Shown here piece by piece: positions 10,086 to 22,468 of a stretch of 24,844 nucleotides of DNA. How positions within the stretch are numbered: the first letter of the stretch is position 1; each line of letters begins with the position of its first letter. A model generated the notes under the pieces. The model saw only the letters and a program-made list of their open reading frames with translations, was not told the origin of the DNA and did no database searches. The position numbers were made by a program, and so were the translations under genes. Origin of the DNA: Amoebophrya sp. AT5.2. Lineage: Eukaryota > Sar > Dinophyceae > Syndiniales > Amoebophryaceae. The stretch spans positions 1-24,844 of the forward strand of contig RXOD01004283.1 in NCBI GenBank assembly GCA_005223375.1, written 5' to 3'.

Positions 10086-12521
10086 ATGGCGTCTACTTCG
10101 GAGGACCTCTTCCAGGTCGGCTGGGTCGTGAATGCGCCCAAGAAAAAGTCTTCGAAGTCCAATCTCCATTACGGCGGGAGCAAGGGCAAACCGACGTACG
10201 GAAAGGGTTCCTCCGCCCTGCTGATCCAATCCGACGACAATTTCAACCACATTTTCTCCGATAGCGCCATCGTTTCCAATCTGGACCACCAGGCCAACGC
10301 AGCCTCCTCATCGTCCCATTACCTGTTCTATCCCGAACAAAGCGGAAGTGGCGACTACAACGACCTGCAGGAGAACGACCAGCCGGCCGGCGAAGAGGAG
10401 CTGCTGCGCACCTTCTGTTCCAAGGCGCAGGCGGACGCCAACCTGCGGATGCAGCGGGAGGAGACTTTCGACCGGCTCTCCTGCCCGAAGAACGTGGCCA
10501 CGGCCGGCCGCATCGCGCAGTCCGTTTTGAGTGACCAAAGCTACAAGCACTTGTTCTACAAGCACGCCGAGTTCGGCCTGGACGAGGAAAAACCCGCTCC
10601 CACGCGCCAGGAGCAGGGGACGCGCGACGACGCTCTAGCGCGGCCGCGTCTGCGCCACAAGATGTCTGCGGACGAGAAAACACAGCTGGAGAAGTTCACG
10701 AACCAGGTGGCGTTCGGCCGGTCGGTTCCGGTCCTGGAGCCGCTGAAGGATCCGTGGTTGGGTGGCGGTGGCGCGTTCGGAACGAGGCCCGGGAAGGTGG
10801 GCGCAAGTGGGGGGAGCATGCACATGCTCCAGCAACAGAAACCGATGTTTTACACAGCAAATGGCAGGAGCCTGGGCACGTCTTTAGATCCGTCGTTCGC
10901 GGATGCTGCAACTGCCGACGGGAAGCAACTGCCGGCCGTGCAGGGGGAGGGGGCAAAAACCGGTGGTCCGTGTATGTTGTACTACGGTGAACAACAGGTC
11001 GAAACCCGATGGGACCGGCTCTCCAAGCCCCGATCGCGCGCGGAGAAGTTCCAATTTCCGGTCTTTGTCGGAGCAACCACGAAGGACGACATGGCTCTTC
11101 TGGAGCACGGTGCTGGTGGTGCTGTAAGCGACGAGGATGAGCCTGGGGCGAAGCAAACCAAGCGCAGTGCTTCAAAACCGTCGTACACAAACCGGCGTCC
11201 GTCGTTGCCGCGCAATCAGCTTCTGGCGAAAGTGCCGACGGAGCTGCGTGACGCGGTCTCGAAGTTGGTCGACCACAAGGGTAAGATCGAGCCGACTTCG
11301 TTGAGCCTGAGCGCGTTGGCGGGTGTCGCTCCCCAAATAAGTAGCCACGGGCAGCAGCAGGCGAGTTCTGCCGTGGCACCATCTCATCCAAACGCAAAGA
11401 AAGGTGTGCAACAGCAGGGCGCGAATCTGCTGAAAATAAATAGCAAAAAGAACCAAAGGAAGTACGACGAGGACAGCAGCATTTCCATGTCCACCACGGT
11501 TGGAGAGCCCGACGACAGTCACAGCTTCTCCGTTTCCTTACAGCAGAACAAAGAGGATTCCTCTGCAGAAGTTTCGTCTTGGGAACACTGCCTGAAGTCG
11601 GTAGCGCACCTGGAACAGCGTAGCCGCAGCAAGCGCATCCCACTGCAGACGATCGCGCCGGCTGGTGTTGACGCGATTGGCCACTCTCCGTATGCGGATC
11701 CGGTTAGCAAAAAGCACGGGAACAGCTCGGCAACTGCAGCTGGAGGCATCACTGCACTCCGAGGATCACGTGCACACCAGCTGCTGGACACCGCGACCGC
11801 GTCTCGCGTCGAGGAGCTCCTGTACCTCCTCATCCTTGTTACCAATAAAACCGGCAACAACCAAATCCTCAAGCAGCGGCTCCAGCACCTGCTACTGGAC
11901 GACGTTTCGCCGCTTTGGAAGAAGATCGGGCGGCGGTACCCCCTGAAGCTCCAGGATGGCGGAGACGGCGCTGCCACGACGCAGCAGGCCTTGGTCGCGT
12001 CGTTTGCGAAGCACTGTCCGTTCCTCTACGAGCAGCTGGCTAAGATGGCGGAAAGAAGCCTTGGACGGGCGCCGTTGACGGCTGAAACGGTGCTGGCGGT
12101 GCGGGACAACCTGCTGAAGAAGGAATTCGTGCAAACGGCCATTGCAGGCGACGAAACAGCTGCGCAAATGAAGCCGGCGGGAGGGCGGGGTGCGGCAGGG
12201 ACTGCTAGCCGCACGAGTACGAAATCGCGATCGGCATCTGCGTCCGCCGCGGCTCCTCCGGCCGCAGGTGTGCCTGTTCTGTCGACGCTGCAGTCGTTCG
12301 GCTCGTTTGGCGGTGCTGACACTGGTGACGAAGCGGGTGAGGATCCGTTCGCGGAGATATCGAGCGTTTTCGTGCAGGAGTGGGGTGAGGTGCAAGAACG
12401 CGCGAAGAAGGAGCAAAAGATTGAGAAAGAGAAAAAGGAACAAGCGAATACGAAAAAGTTGGTGCAGCCAACACCGAAAGTCGTGGCGGTGGAGGAAACG
12501 GACCCGTTGGGTTTATGTTAA
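10086..12521 (+). CDS. Hypothetical protein, 811 aa, lineage-specific
   Basis: One uninterrupted frame with good start context (gaaATGgcg). I do not recognise a domain. The first 190 residues are moderately ordered, with aromatic motifs such as HIFSDSAIVSNLDHQ and SYKHLFYKHAEFGLDEE, suggestive of short peptide docking repeats. The centre (about 230-550) is Gly/Ser/Lys-rich and probably disordered. Residues about 575-700 form a compact helical segment (ASRVEELLYLLILVTNKTGN to LAVRDNLLKKEF) that looks like a small helical domain. The tail is an Ala/Ser-rich linker followed by a Lys/Glu helix, likely a coiled coil (EVQERAKKEQKIEKEKKEQ). No signal peptide or membrane segment. An architecture of docking motifs, helical domain and coiled coil would suit a cytoskeletal or scaffold protein, but that is a guess. 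Confidence 0.75.
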   Translation: MASTSEDLFQVGWVVNAPKKKSSKSNLHYGGSKGKPTYGKGSSALLIQSDDNFNHIFSDSAIVSNLDHQANAASSSSHYLFYPEQSGSGDYNDLQENDQPAGEEELLRTFCSKAQADANLRMQREETFDRLSCPKNVATAGRIAQSVLSDQSYKHLFYKHAEFGLDEEKPAPTRQEQGTRDDALARPRLRHKMSADEKTQLEKFTNQVAFGRSVPVLEPLKDPWLGGGGAFGTRPGKVGASGGSMHMLQQQKPMFYTANGRSLGTSLDPSFADAATADGKQLPAVQGEGAKTGGPCMLYYGEQQVETRWDRLSKPRSRAEKFQFPVFVGATTKDDMALLEHGAGGAVSDEDEPGAKQTKRSASKPSYTNRRPSLPRNQLLAKVPTELRDAVSKLVDHKGKIEPTSLSLSALAGVAPQISSHGQQQASSAVAPSHPNAKKGVQQQGANLLKINSKKNQRKYDEDSSISMSTTVGEPDDSHSFSVSLQQNKEDSSAEVSSWEHCLKSVAHLEQRSRSKRIPLQTIAPAGVDAIGHSPYADPVSKKHGNSSATAAGGITALRGSRAHQLLDTATASRVEELLYLLILVTNKTGNNQILKQRLQHLLLDDVSPLWKKIGRRYPLKLQDGGDGAATTQQALVASFAKHCPFLYEQLAKMAERSLGRAPLTAETVLAVRDNLLKKEFVQTAIAGDETAAQMKPAGGRGAAGTASRTSTKSRSASASAAAPPAAGVPVLSTLQSFGSFGGADTGDEAGEDPFAEISSVFVQEWGEVQERAKKEQKIEKEKKEQANTKKLVQPTPKVVAVEETDPLGLC

Positions 12522-13808
12522 GGTCGGAGATGCTCCTCGAGATGGTGCGGAGCGCTGGATAACCATTCGTGTCAGGATTAGCGTTATGGCGGCGAGAGTC
12601 GTTGTCAACAGGCGCTTTGGGCCGGGGCTGTCAACAGTGGGACTGTATGATGTTGATGCGTCAACAAGTTGAAGCTTGACCTTGATCTTCTCCTTCTACT
12701 GGGACCACCTAGTATGGGTGGCCACCGTTAATAACGACCTACTTTCAACATCTAAACCTAAAGTTTAGAATGCTATCAATCGGTATCCCGCCTCGTCGAT
12801 AATGAACGCTGGAAGGGCTCGTTCTGTCTCCACGTCTAAAAAAACCAACGTGACTACTATCTGACCTGAGCTAGGTGTTCGAAGTTGTATCAATTGTCTA
12901 TTACCCCCGAGTTGTTCACTTACACTTATTCTTGATCATCTTGCCTACAGCGACATCTAGTTTTTTTTCTTGTCACCTTTGCAATCCTGACTGTTCCTGT
13001 TGAGGCCTCTCTCCGACGAGACTTCAGAATTGATTCATTGGAAAGAATGCGGAGGGCTTGTCCTTGCGTAATGCTTCAGAACTAAGGAACTTTGTTGAAG
13101 TTGATCGATGGAATTAAAAAAAAAAGTTGTTGAGAATTCAGGGAAACAAAGGAGCGAGCAGTCGAAACTTGCTTGACGGAGTCTGGAGCAGGATCGGGGA
13201 GGGGGCATCCTCAGGTGCAGCAAGCCGGCGAAGGCGATCTCCGAAGCGGTTGCGGTACGACTACGAGCGTCCTCTGTATTTTTCGTGAATAAGTATAACT
13301 ACCGCCAAATAAAATGGTCGTGGAAAGAGGGAGAGTCGGAGCCCCCGGCGTCGCAAATTGGGATTGGCAATTTTTTTCTCGTATAATTTGAGGTCAATGT
13401 TGAAAGAAAAAGAATCAATAGGTCAGTACGTGCAGCACGTCCACGTGGTCGTTCAGGTTCACTTTCCTTCGCGCCATTTTTAAGAGTCCGAAATAGATGA
13501 AAGTAGGACGGCACTTGCTTTAGATTTTGCAGCCCTCGAGAAAAGTCACAATGGCCTTTAGCTGCTTCCTTGTTTTGTTTAATACAGCGTGCGTCCTGAC
13601 TCAAAAATCTTCAGCGACTGCGATACGAAATTAAAGTATCAATTTTTACAGCCACCAGAATGCGATGGATATGTTTTGAGAAGTCGAAGATCCGGTTCCG
13701 GTCACCACGGTCAGCGTGCTTTTCTATTGAAATCAATGTAACTCCATCACCATCACCAACTTTGGTGTAGAAAAAGCAGCTGAACTTCAGAACGGCACGC
13801 CAAGAAGC
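12522..13808. other. Intergenic, no gene seen
   Basis: About 1.3 kb, clearly more A+T-rich than the flanking genes and with many stops in all frames. Contains homopolymer runs (T near 12961, A near 13116) and a small GC palindrome (ggtggccacc, near 12717). No RNA gene, repeat family or conserved protein fragment recognised. It separates the 811-aa protein from the ELMO gene and may hold untranslated regions of both. Confidence 0.55.
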
Positions 13809-15060
13809 ATGGGTACGGAGGGCACTTCTCTGCTCTCTGCGCAGGAGCGTGGCGGCGACCTCGAGCAGGGCCTTCTGAGCGATCATGCTGGGGACAATGA
13901 GGACCGCTACAGCGGGTTTCTGGGTTATCTCCTCGCGCGGATTCAGGGCCAGCCCACGCTGGAGGAGCAGGAGATGGCGCGCGAAATCAAGTGCCTCGTC
14001 GGCGTGCCCTTCGACGCCGAAAACTCACGGCACGTCGCGGATCTAAAGCAGTTCTGGGAGTTCATATATCCGATTCCGGCGGGGGCGGCGAGTGACAGGG
14101 GCATAACGCCTTCAAGTACATCAACTACATCAAATTCAACAAAGCAGATTGAATTTCCCAGCGACCGGAGGTGGAAGGAGATCGGCTTTCAGTCCGCCAC
14201 CCCGGCGACGGACTTTCGCGGAGGCGGCATCTTGTCGCTGTACTGCATGATGTACCTCGCTGAAAAGTATCCCGCGGAAACGCGGCAGATGATCGCGGAG
14301 AGCCAGAAAGACGCCTCGTGTTACCCGTTCGCCTGCGCGTGCATCAACGTGACGGTGCAGCTGATCTTCTACCTGAACCTGCAGACGCCCGAAATGCGCT
14401 ACCAGGGCACGATCGAGCCCGCGCCCGTGAAAACGAAAAAAACGGTGATGCACGTGCTTTCAGAAAGCCACTACCAGGCACGAGACGCCTTCGGCGAGCT
14501 GTTCTCAAACAGCGTAATGAAGCTTCACGGTACTGAAGAGTAGTTCGATCAGGATTGAGGTTGGCGTTGGTTCATAAATCCAGAGGCACCAGCCGACTCG
14601 CTGCCTGTTTCACCGCGGCCATTCCTTATGCATCCACCTCCAGTCGTGCCGCCCATGATCGATAAAGAAGTTCCTGATATAAAGTATTCACTTTTGTGTC
14701 GATCGAAATGTAGTTGCTGCTCATCAAATCAAATCAATAAACCAAAACACCACACCAGCAATATGGATGGACATGTCTGTCGCGCGGCCGAATGGCGTTA
14801 CCATGCTGAATTTCGGAGAGGCGCTCGAGAAAAACCTGCGTGCGCTAAAGAGAACTTGCCAGGGCGCATCGGCACTCGACCGACTGGAAGACTTTGCGCA
14901 GATAATGGGCGTTGACCCGGACACATGGTCAACGAGTATTGCTACCTGCTACAGTGATTGTTGCACGGCGGCAAGCGAAGCCATGGCAGGCGCAATCCTT
15001 CGCGTGATGACCTACACACATGGCTTGCCTTACGAAAGCAGAAGACCGCCAGGCTTTTGA
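13809..15060 (+). CDS. ELMO-domain protein, two exons
   Basis: Exons 13809-14529 and 14759-15060 give 340 aa. The 229-bp intron runs gtactg...caccag in phase 1. The ELMO domain (about residues 50-270) is recognisable from the strong block WKEIGFQSATPATDFRGGG, which corresponds to the family core W-x3-GFQ...P-x-TDFRG, followed by an SLYCMMYLAEKYP helix and a YPFACACINVT segment. Splicing joins AFGELFSNSVMKLH to AIWMD...VTMLNFGEALE, rebuilding the family's C-terminal helix (F-x-x-L-F...W...MxF); without it the domain stops early. ELMO proteins without SH3 or PH domains (ELMOD type) act as GTPase-activating proteins for Arf-family GTPases; the Arg in DFRG lies in the conserved GAP motif. An acidic/dileucine-like N-terminus (SLLS..GLLSDH) might aid membrane sorting. 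The final 60 residues, with several cysteines, are unassigned. Confidence 0.87.
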
Positions 15061-15656
15061 AGCTATTGTGTATAGCTCAAGAAATATCCAGAGAGACCAA
15101 GGAAGCCCGCGGCGGGCTCCGGCTGCTCCTGGTCACGTCTACTGCCGCCGAGGGGGCAAGAACAAAAACCCTTGTTTAATGAAAGGGAATCCGTTTTTCT
15201 GCTGCCGAGATCCACATCTGTGTGTTACACTTACACGTCGAAAAATTTTCTACAGCTCCCGTTTTTCTCAGAACAGAATTCGGTGTGTCTGTGTCGCTCA
15301 GGATCAGCATTCTGATGTGGACTGAATCGGTAGTAATAAATCTTCAATGAATACATTGAATGTACTAGTCAGGAGATGCCGTGAGTTTGTCGTCGTGCTG
15401 TCAACACACGTACATCACGAGGCAAGCACATATTACAATCGCTCACAGGACCTTCAATTCACTTGTTTTCCCACACCGCTTTTCATTTTTTTTATAGGAA
15501 ATAGTTCGAAAAAACATTTTATTCTAAGCGACGAAGTTTGATCAATTCGAGAATCTGACGACACTGATAATTTTGAAAATCAAGCAATAGTTTACGTACT
15601 TTCACTTTCTTAAATCTGGGGTAGCAGATGCCCCCATATCGGTCGTGAACAGCGCC
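15061..15656. other. Intergenic, 5' region of GPX
   Basis: A 596-bp A+T-rich gap. Just before the GPX start, 15597 onward reads gtactttc and ends gaacag at 15652. This looks like a small intron of the 5' leader or a trans-splicing acceptor placed 4 bases before ATG 15657. No other feature seen. Confidence 0.4.
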
Positions 15657-16614
15657 ATGTCCTCGTCTTCCCTTTTCGACATCAAGGAGCTTCGGCTGGT
15701 GGACGGCACGCCGAAATGCTTTGACCACTACAGGGGCGACGTTCTCCTCATCACCAATTCCGCTACTGCCTGAGGTCGGACAGGCGCAGCGATGCGCCTG
15801 CTCGACGAGCTTCACGAGAAGTACTATGGCAACCGCTTTTCCATGATGTCCGCGCGCTCGTGGGCATCATCAAGCGAAGACGTTGCTGCTGAACAACACG
15901 CGACACACGCTGATACGCCGGAGGTCGTCGTGGACGGCGGGAAAATGATACGGCACTCATCTACTTGCGCGTCGAAGACCACGATCGACATCACGCCTTC
16001 CCCTCCAAAGTGCCGCGGACAACCAACTGGGGCCAACGACGTTGGAACAACACACGAGACACTGTCTACTCCTTTCATCCTGCCCCATACTCGTCCAAGA
16101 CTGCGAATATTGAGCTTCCCATGTGGCCAGTTCGGGATGCAGGAGCCGTTGGACAACGAAGGCCTGGCGAAAATGAAGGCGGCGCGGAGCATCAAATACG
16201 ACATTTTCGAGAAATGCAAAGTGAATGGAAGCGAAACGCACCCGCTCTTCCAGAAACTCAAGGCCGCCAAACGTGGATTCTTCGGGACGAAATCCATCAA
16301 GTGGAACTGGAGTACTACCCAATTATACGCATATAGAGTGTAGTGTGTTTTTCCTTCAACCGTCCGCTGCAACTTATTCTCTATCACGTCCGAAATCAAC
16401 GCTGATGGAGTTCTCTTTGTTTCACACGATATCCACGTTTGTCTCCCTTGGGTACCGTACGTTATTCATTCACACGACAGCGATGTTTCTCGTCGGGACG
16501 GATGGAACGGTTCTCCAGCGGTTCGGGCCCTGGGATAGCCAAGATGCGGTGCGCGCTTCGATCGCGAAAATATTCGAGGACGACGGAGAGCTCAAAGATG
16601 CAGGGCAGAAATAG
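15657..16614 (+). CDS. Glutathione peroxidase, UGA-encoded selenocysteine, two exons
   Basis: Reduces hydroperoxides, in this family often with phospholipid hydroperoxide and glutathione or thioredoxin. Exons 15657-16311 and 16481-16614, with a 169-bp phase-1 intron gtacta...gacag, give 262 residues. The start lies right before the family N-terminus (SLFDIKELRLVDGTP, HYRGDVLLITNSATA). Codon 39 is TGA (15771-15773), exactly where the catalytic Cys/Sec stands before G-x-T, and the same frame continues with MRLLDELHEKYY. Other family blocks follow: RILSFPCGQFGMQEP (Gln158 of the tetrad; the usual Asn before it is Gly), KCKVNGSETHPLF, IKWNW (Trp216, Asn217) and, after the splice, MFLVGTDGTVLQRFGPW. 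It most resembles the monomeric GPX4-like group. About 80 residues between Phe57 and the RILSF strand are not family-like and may be an unspliced intron or an insert. Reading TGA as stop would leave a 38-aa fragment. Confidence 0.9.
15771..15773 (+). other. In-frame UGA read as selenocysteine
   Basis: TGA is the 39th codon of the GPX frame. It follows ITNSATA and precedes GRTGAAM, aligning with the N-x-A-S-x-[U/C]-G-x-T active site. Sequence on both sides is conserved family sequence in the same frame, so a true stop is very unlikely. Confidence 0.88.
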
Positions 16615-17817
16615 AGTACCGTGATCTCGACCACCAGGAGGCGAACAACGCCTGAGAGGGGGGGGAACACCACAAGAACAGAGGACCCAACAGAACCAAT
16701 GCGTCAACAGTGAAGCCCGAATAAGAGAAATTGAAATGATCCACATCGATATTATAGAAGCGCGCAACTGCACAATGAATGAGATGACGCAAAAGTCGTG
16801 ATTGTAGCACGTGCGGCGCCGTTTTGAGGCGACGGCGTGTTGCATGATTTCCTTCACCTTCTTCTATTTTTTTATCCTAAAGAAGGCGCGTAAGATGCGT
16901 ACGGACCACGAAGCGCCGTGACCGCAATCCCAAGCGATTCATCGCAACATACTGGTACTGCTGTACGATCGTGACCCAGGTATCGCACGTATGAAGATTT
17001 TGTTTTGAAATTTATCAGCTCATCATCTTTTTCTTCATTCAATCAGCAAGTGCTGCAGATGTGCTTTTCGATTTCTTTCCGATAAATTCGACTCGTGGGT
17101 CTCGGTCGACACTCCGTTGGCGCTCCGCGTCTCCCGCTTTTTTGGCATCTCTGCCTAATGATCGAGGCGGGGCAGAGTCACATATTTACCGCAATCTGAA
17201 CAAGCTCAGTACTCTTGCGATTGTGTGCCTGCTTGCGCAGCGTTCTCGCGCGCCGATGAGGGTAAAAACCGGCTTCTCGAGAATGTGAAATGAAATGAAG
17301 AAACTTTAGTATTTGTACTCCCAACGGCAACATGTTAACCTTGCGCGAGTTGAGGGCGCTATAGCCGCCGTAAGTGGTAAGGCTGCGCAACCCGCGCGCC
17401 CTACTTCGGTTTGGAAAAATAAATCGCGGCAATTCTCCGTGTTCCCTTGAGTGTCAGAGGCAGGTACTCCCGGCGTTGGTCGGAGATGAATTTCGTGGCT
17501 GGTGGTTTTGCCTGGCGAGATAAGACTGAAAATTCATCAGGCTTGCGAAAGCGGTACTATAGTACATGTTCCGAAAGACAAAAATCACAGGATTCGCCGG
17601 ATGCTGCGCTGAGCTTTCATTTCACAGGACAACTTCTTTGAAATCTTTTCTCCACGGGAATATTGCCCTTCATCTATGCAGCGTCTCAAGGCGCCTCCGT
17701 TTTGGCAGACAGCACCCTTCGTGACGTGCTCGTCGATCAATCTGGGAGCTCGCTCTCTGACTTCTTCATCATGCTAGAGTCGTGATTCTCTGTTCCAGGA
17801 GAAGAGTATAGAAATAG

Positions 17818-17852
17818 AAAGCACTTTTACTTTATAAATATAAAAGTGTTTT
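17818..17852. repeat. AT-rich hairpin upstream of enolase
   Basis: CACTTTTA (17822-17829) pairs perfectly with TAAAAGTG (17841-17848) around an 11-nt AT loop. The pairing extends outward with one G-T wobble and three A-T pairs, about 12 bp in all. It sits 175 bp before the enolase start and could be a transcript-end or promoter structure; a chance AT palindrome is possible. Confidence 0.6.
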
Positions 17853-17887
17853 TTGGAAAAATTGCCTATGCCCTTTCATCTCGTCCG

Positions 17888-17904
17888 TTTTTTTTTTCCA
17901 TCAG
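17888..17904 (+). promoter_or_regulatory. Candidate splice acceptor in enolase leader
   Basis: Ten T residues followed by ccatcag form an ideal 3' splice acceptor 122 bases before the enolase ATG, with no coding sequence nearby. It could end a 5'-UTR intron or receive a spliced leader. I found no spliced-leader gene in the window, so the choice is open. Confidence 0.35.
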
Positions 17905-18026
17905 GCAGCCAGAGCTTCCGTGACTACTTCTAGTGCCTTCGATTCCGAATACGACTACCTAGCTACCACCTCCTCACGACTGAGCGACATCGGCATCGTA
18001 TCACCCTTCGTAAGCACGGGACCAAG

Positions 18027-20469
<2,443 letters not shown>

Positions 20470-20643
20470 GTGAGATCTTCCTCGTATGCCATTCTTATTC
20501 TTTGACGGGGACATAATAGCGGAGGTACAACTTCTCTGAACAGAAAGCAGAGATTTGATCTGCCTGGTACTAGCACGAGGTCGTGGTAGCTAGTCGATTT
20601 TGATTACGACGTCGACGTGTGCGTATCAGAGGGTAGGATTATC
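20470..20643. other. Enolase 3' region
   Basis: Non-coding sequence after the enolase stop. No hairpin, polyadenylation motif or other signal stands out. Confidence 0.4.
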
Positions 20644-21698
20644 ATGTCGCTAGAACTTCTTGCGGAAATGTTCGAGATTAACGTTACCAGAAAGAGAGTA
20701 CTACCTACGCCTGAATCTATCACTTATGGCGCATGTCGCGAGCTACTTCGACGCGGAAGCACCAGACGACCCAACATTTACAGAAGGAGCGACACCAAAA
20801 GCGACATGCATATGTTCATGTTCTGCGGATGAAACAGCCACTGGCGCACGAACACTATCTTCCGGCGCACTCGTGGTCCTGTCGGGATATGACCGGTAGG
20901 ACGCGCCGCGTGCACCAGCCGCAGTGCGACCATGCAGCTGGAGGCTGATTATTTCATACAGCATCATGTATGATCATCATCTACAACGAACTTCGGCATT
21001 GCCTTTTATCACAGCGACACCTTGCCCTGAAATCTCTGAGCATCATCTTGCTAGGAGGCAAGATCACTATTATTATCATAGGCTCGTGAAGAGCCGGAAA
21101 AACTTTTTCAACGGCAAGCTCAGGAGGCCTGGCAGCCGGACGATGGCGACAATAGGCGATCATGGGTCTATGTCTATCCATCGAATTGCCAGGAGGAGTG
21201 CGGGTGCTGGTGCTGCGAATCGCCTGAAGATGTACTCTCTTCATCTCACTCCCCAGAAACTGCGTCGCGATGGCGCGACCAGCGCAGGCACTGAAAAACT
21301 GGACTTTTCTTGGAGATGAACAGCTTCGTCTTTCCACGTACTGCCAGGAGAGTCAGAAACTAACACACAAGCCGCGGATTTCGGACATCTTCTTGGACGA
21401 TACACGACTCGTGGTGGGTGCTTGCGTCGGAGTGGTTTTCGTGCCGTGCGACTTCTATGAGACACTTGCGAGCGTCGAAGATGGATCACCAGATTTAAAA
21501 AGAAATAAATTAATTGTTTGGTTGCGCCTGGTCACGATCTATAATGTAGGATGGGAAGGAGCCTTTAGGCAGAGTGACAGGAGGGCAAAGGGAAAGGAAA
21601 ACATTCGCGTGAGAACCAAGAGACAAAATCAGCTGCTGACAATGCTTTATCAAGGAGCGTCCGTGTCCGCCGCATCGATACACAACAACCTGCATTAA
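20644..21698 (+). CDS. Possible small gene, two exons, unrecognised
   Basis: Weakly supported. ATG 20644 begins an 18-codon stretch (MSLELLAEMFEINVTRKR) that ends at gtactacc, the donor type seen in neighbouring introns. An acceptor gcgcag at 21287 would join it in phase 0 to the open frame 21288-21698, giving 155 aa. That frame can also start on its own ATG at 21270 (142 aa). The predicted protein has an ordered middle (RISDIFLDDTRLVVGACVGVVF) and a basic C-terminus. No family recognised, and base composition is intermediate between the genes and the gaps. It may be no gene at all, in which case 20470-21994 is a 1.5-kb gap. Confidence 0.22.
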
Positions 21699-21994
21699 TC
21701 GAAAGAAAATCTTGCTGCGGCACAATTAATAGTGCAGCTTGTGTTTTTGATCTCGCACGGTGGGGTCGCGGTTGTACAGGTACACGTAAGAACTACACTA
21801 GAATGTACTGTACTGCCTAGTAAAGAAAGTTGATAAATAGTTCGGACTCTAGTACGATCTCCATGTGTGTATAGAACTGCTGCTTCTATAATTCGTCTAT
21901 ACTGTTACTGTTACTTGCGTCTGCCCAGTGCCCACATTACGCCGTTGACCACATCAGTTTCATCCTAATAAACCGCGTCGAGAAATTGCAAAAC

Positions 21995-22423
21995 ATGGAG
22001 ATCCGCACGCATTCTTTGATGCGCCTCGAGGACCTTGGGTTTCCGAGCGCTGGCATACCGAATCGCGCCATTATTGGGACGGAGGGCGGCGAGGATCCGA
22101 TCATCGGTGCCACAGGCCAGGCGTACAGCAAAATTGTCAAACCGGGGGACTGCATACTCGTCGACATCGTATTGGACGAAGCAGCGGAGCACGTCGGCGG
22201 GGGTGGCGCAGGCGGAAGCGGCATGGGCTGCGGAGGCGATATTCCATCAGGCGGCATAGCGCCACCAGTTGCGGGGGCAAAGCAAGCATGGCGCGAAGAA
22301 CCCGGTGCGGCAGCGGTTCCACCTTCCGCAAGTGGGGCGCGGGATGTCGACGCGGCGGACAGAAAAGTAAAAACGGTAATGCATTTTTTTGATCGTGGAC
22401 TGGTGGAAGCATCACCAAAATAA
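21995..22423 (+). CDS. Unassigned ORF before PFK, possible 5' exon
   Basis: From ATG 21995 (context aaacATGgag) the frame encodes 142 aa. The first 70 residues look globular (RLEDLGFPSAGIPNRAII, YSKIVKPGDCILVDIVLDEA), followed by a Gly-rich linker and an Ala/Pro-rich tail. I do not recognise it. It ends only 45 bases before the phosphofructokinase exon and runs the same way. A gtgggg at 22332 (phase 1) could be spliced to acceptors at 22456 or 22468 to fuse it to that gene, making this an N-terminal extension. The other donors (22367, 22376) do not match in phase. Separate gene or first exon: undecided. Confidence 0.4.
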   Translation: MEIRTHSLMRLEDLGFPSAGIPNRAIIGTEGGEDPIIGATGQAYSKIVKPGDCILVDIVLDEAAEHVGGGGAGGSGMGCGGDIPSGGIAPPVAGAKQAWREEPGAAAVPPSASGARDVDAADRKVKTVMHFFDRGLVEASPK

Positions 22424-22468
22424 ACGCTCTCTGTAGGAACGATAATTTGGCTGTAGTGCGATACACAG

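Larger units (their letters stand above)
16615..18026. other. Intergenic: GPX 3' region and enolase leader
   Basis: About 1.4 kb with no supported gene. The first 400 bases should contain the GPX 3' untranslated region, where a SECIS element is expected. Small hairpins are visible at 16639-16653 (aggcg/cgcct) and 16817-16837 (cgccgt/acggcg, with GTGA at 16798 and TGAT at 16845 outside it), but none shows a complete SECIS core by eye. A longer AT-rich hairpin lies at 17818-17852, and a T10 tract followed by ccatcag at 17888-17904. An open stretch at 17447-17641 has no domain-like sequence. Confidence 0.5.

Noticed and set aside
15773..15791. GPX beginning at the ATG at 15792 as a separate 183-aa protein
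   Set aside because: The same frame upstream of the TGA encodes the conserved GPX N-terminus, and the protein would lack its active-site residue.
16774..16804. ATGA...TGAT around a gcaaaa loop as a SECIS
   Set aside because: The helix between the two motifs is only about 4 bp, far shorter than a SECIS requires.
22367..22468. Joining the 21995 ORF to PFK through gtaaaa (22367) or gtaatg (22376)
   Set aside because: Both donors are phase 0, and none of the visible acceptors (22436, 22456, 22468) gives the PFK frame in that phase.
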